Shown piece by piece: positions 58,733-64,000 of a stretch of DNA of 64,000 nucleotides. The notes beneath the pieces are model-generated. The model was not told the DNA's origin. It did no database searches and saw only the letters and a list, made by a program, of their open reading frames with translations. Both the position numbers and the translations under genes were made by a program. The stretch is from Nymphaea colorata (taxonomy: Eukaryota; Streptophyta; Magnoliopsida; Nymphaeales; Nymphaeaceae). The stretch is from the NCBI RefSeq assembly GCF_008831285.2, contig NC_045144.1:10765672-10829671 (forward strand), in the 5' to 3' direction. How positions within the stretch are numbered: the first letter of the stretch is position 1; every line of letters begins with the position of its first letter.

Positions 58733-60125
58733 CGTTGAACTTAGAAATAACATTCTATTTCTTGCTTCTCTAAGATATGAGATTTCCTCCCACAAACACA
58801 CAAAACCCTGTGGTAAACTTCCCATCATCAACTGAGCCTGCATAATCTGCATCGCTATAAGCTTCAACATCAAGAAATGGACCCTTTTTAAAGAAAAGAC
58901 CTTTGCTAGGGAAGAACTTCAAATACTTGACAATTAACATAGCTGCATCCTAATGTGACTTTTTTGGTTTTTTCATGAATTGACTTAATTTTTCCAGAGC
59001 TTCACACTGGACTTACAAACAACATTCTGTTTCTTGCTTCTCTAAGATATGAGATTTCCTCCCACAAACACACAAAACCCTATGGTCTATGTGACACAGA
59101 CACGGCAATCTGGGTCAAGTACCAGTGTCGACACGCCGACACGTGGATCCCGACACTCCGACACTACTGGATACGTTTTGGATCAGGTCTGGGTCAGACC
59201 CGATCCAATCTACCTTTCATAACCCGATTTCTGTTTTAACCCTCGATGACTTACGCTTTACCCTTTACCTTCGACGACCTCGACGACTTGCGGCGACAAC
59301 AGTTCGGCAATGGCGGGCTCCGGCGACGAGCTCCGGCAATCAACGGCGACGGCGACGAGCTCCGGCGACGGCGACGAGCTCCGGTGACGGCGACGAGCTC
59401 CGGCGATCGACGGTTTTTCTTGCCGATTTGGGGATGTTTTCGTTTGAAGATTGGACGGTTAATGATCTTATTCTTCAATGCTATGTGCAATATTTTCTTT
59501 TTTTGTTTGATTTGGGGACTTTGCCGATTTGGGGATTTTGCCTATGTGCAATATTTTCTTGCAGATTTATTCAGAAATAAATCTGCGACTGCATGTTTAT
59601 ACTGTCAGTTTGTTGTATTGTTTTATTTCATAAATTTTATGTTCATTATATATTTATATGTTTTTTTACATCTTTTTATTATGTTTAATGTAGTAGGACT
59701 TTCTTTCTTATGAGTTATGACTTATGAGATTGGTGATGAAAAAACAATGTTTTGTATGAGATTCTCATGTTTTTTTTTTATTATCATTTTTATTTTTTTT
59801 GAATATAATATTCACCATGTCCGCGTATCTTAAATTTTGAAAAATGCCGTGTCCCTGTACCGGTACCCATAGGATACCCGTACCCGTATCCGTGTGACAT
59901 AGCCTGTGGTAAACTTCTTGTCATCAACTGAGCCTGCATAATCTGCATCACTATAAGCTTCAACATCAAGAGATGTACCCTTTTTAAAGAAAAGACCTTT
60001 GCTAGGGAAAGACTTCAAATACTTGACAATTAACATAGCGGCATCCTAATGTGACTTTTTTGGTTTTTCTATGAATTGACTTAATTTTCCCACAACAAAG
60101 CTAATATATGGCCGAGTCACTGTCA
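58733..60125 (-). repeat. Duplicated RNase H segment of copia C
   Basis: 58733-58985 recurs as 59020-59086 plus 59903-60085, the second copy being split by the insertion at 59087-59902. Shared phrases include ctctaagatatgagatttcc, actgagcctgcataatctgc and agacctttgctaggga. The copies differ at scattered sites. Confidence 0.8.
59087..59902. mobile_element. 816-bp hAT-like non-autonomous element
   Basis: Inverted ends ctatgtgacacagacacgg and, reverse-complemented right end, ctatgtcacacggatacgg. Flanked by CCTATGGT (59079-59086) and CCTGTGGT (59903-59910), an 8-bp target duplication with one mismatch, as for hAT. The interior has a GC-rich minisatellite (about 59330-59410, repeated cggcgacgagctccgg) giving open frames on both strands. 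No transposase domain. Confidence 0.7.
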
Positions 60126-61216
60126 CTTAAAGAAGCTTACCAATCAACGATCTGTAGGCTTGTGAAGCTATTTCTTTTGAGTCATCATCGTATAGATGTA
60201 CCCGTAGGTTCATAAGAAGAGTTGCAGGTTTAGCTCCTAGCATCCCTGTGTCCTGTAAAAGATCAAAAACATACTTCCTTTGTGATAACACCACTCCTTC
60301 CTTACTACGAGCAACTTCAATGCCAAAGAAGTACCGTACCTAGCCAAGATCTTTGGTAACAAAGTGTTTATGTAGAAATTTCTTTGTTTGAGCTACCTCC
60401 TGCTCACATTCACCTGTCAAAACAATATCATCAACATACACCACTAGCACAACTGTACCTCTCGATCCTTTCTTGATAAACAATGAATGGTCTAGCTGAG
60501 ACCTCTTAAAGCCACATTCTAACACAACTTGTGAGAATTTGTGAAACCAAGCACGTAGACTTTGTTTCAAGCCATATATAACTTTCTTCAGCCTGCACAC
60601 CTTACCACACTCTCCCTGACGTTCAAAGCCAGAAGGCTACTACATATAAACCGTCTCATCAAGATCCCCATACAAAAATACATTTTTGACATCCAACTGA
60701 TATAAATGCCAATCATAATGTACAATAACAAACACAATAAGACGTATGGTGCCTATCCTGGCCATAGGAGAAAAGGTCTCAAAGAAATCGACACCATATG
60801 TTTGAGTATACTCTTTTGCAACAAGACGAGCTTTGTAGCGTTCCACTGAGCCATTAGATAAATACTTTATGGTAAAAACAAAAAACCATTTGGAGCCCAC
60901 AACATCACAACCAAAAGGGGGATCAACTAATTCCCATGTTCCTCGTTGCAGTAGTGTCTCCATCTCATCCTGCATTGCTTACCGCCACTTCGGGTCAAGT
61001 AATGCCTGTTGGTGACTAGGAGGAACCGAATGCACTGACAAGGCCGACACAAACTGCTGTAAGCTACCACCAATCTTGTCAGTAGAAGCAAATTGAGATA
61101 TAGGATGCAAAGTATATTGTCGTTTTTTTTTTGCGTAAGGCAATTGGTAAGTCCAAGTGAGGTCAGGTATACATACATCCTGAGAAGCAACTGGTGGGCA
61201 GTCATGGGTAGAAGCA

Positions 61217-61895
61217 TGTCAGAATAAAAAGAGAGAGAGAGAGAAGAAAACCGATCAACCTTCATTAGCTAACCCTAATCTCTAATTAAAGAGAGATTAG
61301 GGGTCGGTAGATGTTCTTACATATGAGAGACACACAAATATATAAAATGACTAAAGAAGACTAATTCTTTAAATAATTAGAAAGCTATCAAACTTAAACA
61401 TAAACTTTCTAATTTCAACACTCCTCAAGCTGGAGCATAGATACCAACTATGCTCAGCTTGTTACATCATTTAGAAAAATCACCAATACGAAGAGCTTTC
61501 ATAAACATATCTGCTGCTTGATCTTCAGAAGCTACATGAATCGTAGACACAACACCTCCTTGTATAAGATCCTAAACATAATGACAATCCACCTCTATGT
61601 ACTTTGTTCTCTCATGAAATACTGGATTATTTGCAATGTAAGTGGCAACTTTGTTATCACAATACATTTTCATAGGAAGAGGAACATGAATACTCATATT
61701 TGTTAGAGTATAGGTTTAACCCAAGTCATCTCAGTAGTCGTTTGAGCCATTGCTCTATATTTAGATTATGCACTTGATCTAGAAACTACATTTTGTTTCT
61801 TGCTTTTCCATGATATGAGGTTGCATCCAATAAAGCTACAGAAGCCTGTGGTGGATTTTCTGTCGTCAACAGACCCTGCATAGTCAGCGACTCAG
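61217..61895 (-). mobile_element. Copia element D (antisense, 3' end), nested in C and cut by E
   Basis: LTR 61217-61420 (minus-strand start TGTTGAAATTAG), then RNase H-coding sequence to 61890 in the same order as element C, ending at the DYAGSVDD motif. The LTR of element E follows at once. The palindrome ccctaatctct/agagattaggg is perfect at 61273-61302. Confidence 0.78.
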
Positions 61896-64000
61896 TGTTA
61901 GATTTAGGGTGTCGAAGTATAACCCACGTCCAGATTGAGCAAAGGAAAGATAAGAGAGAGAGTAGGAAAAGAGAAATGAGGAAGGGAGGTGAGTATTCAC
62001 ATTCTCACACAACCCATTTATATAGTGATCCTTCTACACAACTTACAAGAATCTAGAACGAAACAATCACAATAATCTAGAGCCTAGAGTGAAGCAACAC
62101 ATTAATCTAGAGCCTAGAGTGAAACAACACAATAACCTAGAGTCTAGAATAAAACAATTACAAAAATTACAATCATAACCCTGCCTAGATAAATGCGCTC
62201 AGACATGGTTAGACGTGTTGGAACTGGATCAGATCAACATCTTATCATCCTCCCTCAAGTTGTATATGGTTTTGCACCATGTACAACTTGCCTTTTAGAA
62301 ACCAGAATCGTTGCTTCGTTAGCCCTTTTGTAAATAAGTCTGCAACTTGTTCATCTGTACGAACATAAATAGGCCGAATCTCCTTGTCTTCCACCTTTTG
62401 TCTAATAAAGTGTTGATCAATCTCAATGTGCTTTGTTCGACCATATTGTATGAGATTAAAAGCAATGTTAATTAATAGCGCTTTGATTATCGCACATTAA
62501 CATTGACATTTTAATCTTTTTTCAATGTCTTCTAGCAAATGTCTAACCCATGTAACTTCAGCAGTGCCTGCAGCCATGCATCTGTATTCAGCTTCAGTGC
62601 TGGATCTTGCCACCGCCTTTTGCTTTCAACAACTCCAAGACACAAGATTATGTCCAATGAAAATACAAAAACCAGAAATGGACTTTCTTTGATCGGGATC
62701 TCCAGCCCAATCTGCATCTGTGAATGTCATAAGTTGATGTCCAGCAGTTATATTTTCACTCTTACCATAAACTAAGCCATCTCCTGTTGTTCTTTTTAGA
62801 TATCTTAATATTCTTTTGACAACATCCATGTGAGTATCTCTAGGTGCATGCATAAATTGAGATACTTGATTCACAACATATATAATATCTGGTCTAGTGA
62901 ATGTAAGATATTGAAGTGCCCCAACAACACTTCGATATTGTGTAGGATCTTCATATAACTCTCCATCCTGAGCACTTAGCCTTTGATTTAGAATACTAGG
63001 AGTTCCAACAGGCTTACAATCAGACATACCTGTTTTTTTCAGCAGATCCAATGTGTATTTTGTTGTGTCAATGTGAGGCGATCATTGTGCCTATCAATCT
63101 CCACTCCAAAAAAGAATTGTAAATCACCAAGCTCTTTCATTTTGAAGTTTTGCATCATCAAAACTTTAACTTCTTCTATGTGTTTTTTTGAATTGCCTGT
63201 GATAACAATATCATCAACATATATAAGAAGTAAAGTAAATATTTTTTCTTTCGATACATGAAAAGAGAGTGATCTAGAGGACATCTCCGAAAATCACTTC
63301 CTTGAATCTTGCAGGAGAAACTGTCAAACCACGAGCGTGAGGCCTGTTTGAGTCTATAAATAGATTTTCTTAGTTTACAAACCCATGCATGAGAATCTCC
63401 TTTCGTATATCTTGGAGGTTGTTCCATATATACTTCCTCCCTCAAATCACCATGAAGAAAAGCATTCTTCACGTCCATTTGATGTAGTCTCCATCCATAT
63501 TCAACTGCCAATGATATAATCACACGGATTGTTCCCATTTTGATCACAGGGCTGAATGTTTCTTCATAATCTTCTCCATATTGTTGTGTGAAGCCTCGTG
63601 CCACCAATCTTGCATTGTATCTTTCTATACTGCCATCAGGTTTATATTTAATTTTATAAATCCATTTCGAACCTACTACATTCTTTTCTTTGGGTCTAGG
63701 AACAACTTTCCATGTCTCACATTCATGTAATGCATTTATTTCTTCATTCATTGCCTTGATCCAATGCGACGACTTGGATGCTTCCTTAAAAGAAGTAGGT
63801 TCATCTCGTTTTATAACTTGAGACGTAAAGAGTTGAAAATCTAAGGAGAAATGATCATAACTTACCCATCTATGAATGGGGTGTCGCACTCGCACAGATC
63901 TTCTAACAGGCTGATCATAGACTTCAACGTGGGAAGAGGTTAGATTGTCATCTCTCCTTCTTTTCTGACGAGTATAAACCTGTCCTGAAAATCGACATGA
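61896..64000 (-). mobile_element. Copia element E (antisense, 3' part), runs off the window
   Basis: LTR 61896-62247, then coding sequence on the minus strand closely related to the pol of copia A. The LTR is unlike that of A: it has 31-bp-spaced repeats of aatctagagcctagagtgaa at about 62050-62160. Gag and integrase would lie right of the window. Confidence 0.82.
62253..63900 (-). pseudogene. Copia E RT-RNase H, frameshifted
   Basis: From 63895: [77 protein letters not shown] shift follows near 63180-63280 around the YVDDIVITG box, then another near 63045, then [20 protein letters not shown] and [20 protein letters not shown] further break lies near 62626. It retains the Trp codon that is a stop in copia A. 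Confidence 0.82.

Larger units (their letters stand above)
58202..61216 (-). mobile_element. Copia element C (antisense, 3' portion) in intron 12
   Basis: 3' LTR 58202-58398 (minus-strand start TGTTGAATAAT), with a polypurine run (tttgagggggag) beside it. Minus-strand RNase H lies at 58678-58406 (FCDNRTATYVADNPVFYEKT, HIEVDCHYIRDMV) and RT at 60975-60340 ([55 protein letters not shown]). It is cut at 61216 by the LTR of element D; integrase, gag and the 5' LTR presumably lie beyond the window. It carries an internal duplication and an 816-bp insertion. Confidence 0.82.

Noticed and set aside
59246-59713. 155-residue frame inside the 816-bp insertion
   Set aside because: Built on a cggcgacgagctc minisatellite and open on both strands; no transposase or host domain.
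57677-64000. The next kinase exon of the receptor gene
   Set aside because: I looked for the continuation after ARALE (expected YLHE...) with an acceptor and found only transposon sequence to the window edge.

Overview
This is nuclear DNA from a flowering plant. It carries three plant genes built from many short exons with canonical GT-AG introns, plus dense Ty1/copia, hAT-like and miniature transposon sequence. I cannot name the species. I see no operons, CRISPR arrays, rRNA or tRNA genes, and I did not find a convincing new biological system. The value of the window lies in gene models read to the base and in well-dated layers of transposon nesting.

Layout. Bases 1-2147 (minus) hold the 5' half of the gene for the mitochondrial processing peptidase beta subunit; its 3' end lies off the left edge. 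Bases 2148-22563 are gene-poor: a 247-bp tandem duplication in LTR-like sequence, a 3.2-kb inverted-repeat transposon that carries an F-box gene fragment, purine/pyrimidine tracts, a copia reverse-transcriptase relic, a broken hAT transposase gene, a probable solo LTR and a transposon end. Bases 23214-28156 (plus) hold a complete eight-exon gene for a TPX2-family microtubule protein, with mitotic MSA promoter motifs about 200-250 bp upstream. Bases 28157-32453 are intergenic with small repeats.

From 32454 to beyond the right edge (plus) runs one STRUBBELIG-type leucine-rich-repeat receptor kinase gene. Twelve exons are in the window and join without a stop or frameshift (516 residues: signal peptide, LRRs, proline-rich stretch, membrane span, start of the kinase). 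Its introns are filled with transposons. Intron 6 (12.3 kb) holds an old copia element in antisense, target duplication AGTAT. Inside that element sit a young, almost intact sense copia (target duplication GCCAT, one stop codon) and a MITE. Intron 10 holds a copia gag relic and intron 11 holds LTR debris and AT microsatellites. Intron 12 (over 6.3 kb, open at the window edge) holds three antisense copia elements, each apparently interrupting the previous one, plus an 816-bp hAT-like insertion.

The three host genes are not functionally linked as far as I can see: one acts in mitochondrial protein import and the respiratory chain, one on spindle or microtubules, one in cell-surface signalling for tissue patterning. 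All exon coordinates are read by eye from splice consensus, reading-frame continuity and family similarity.
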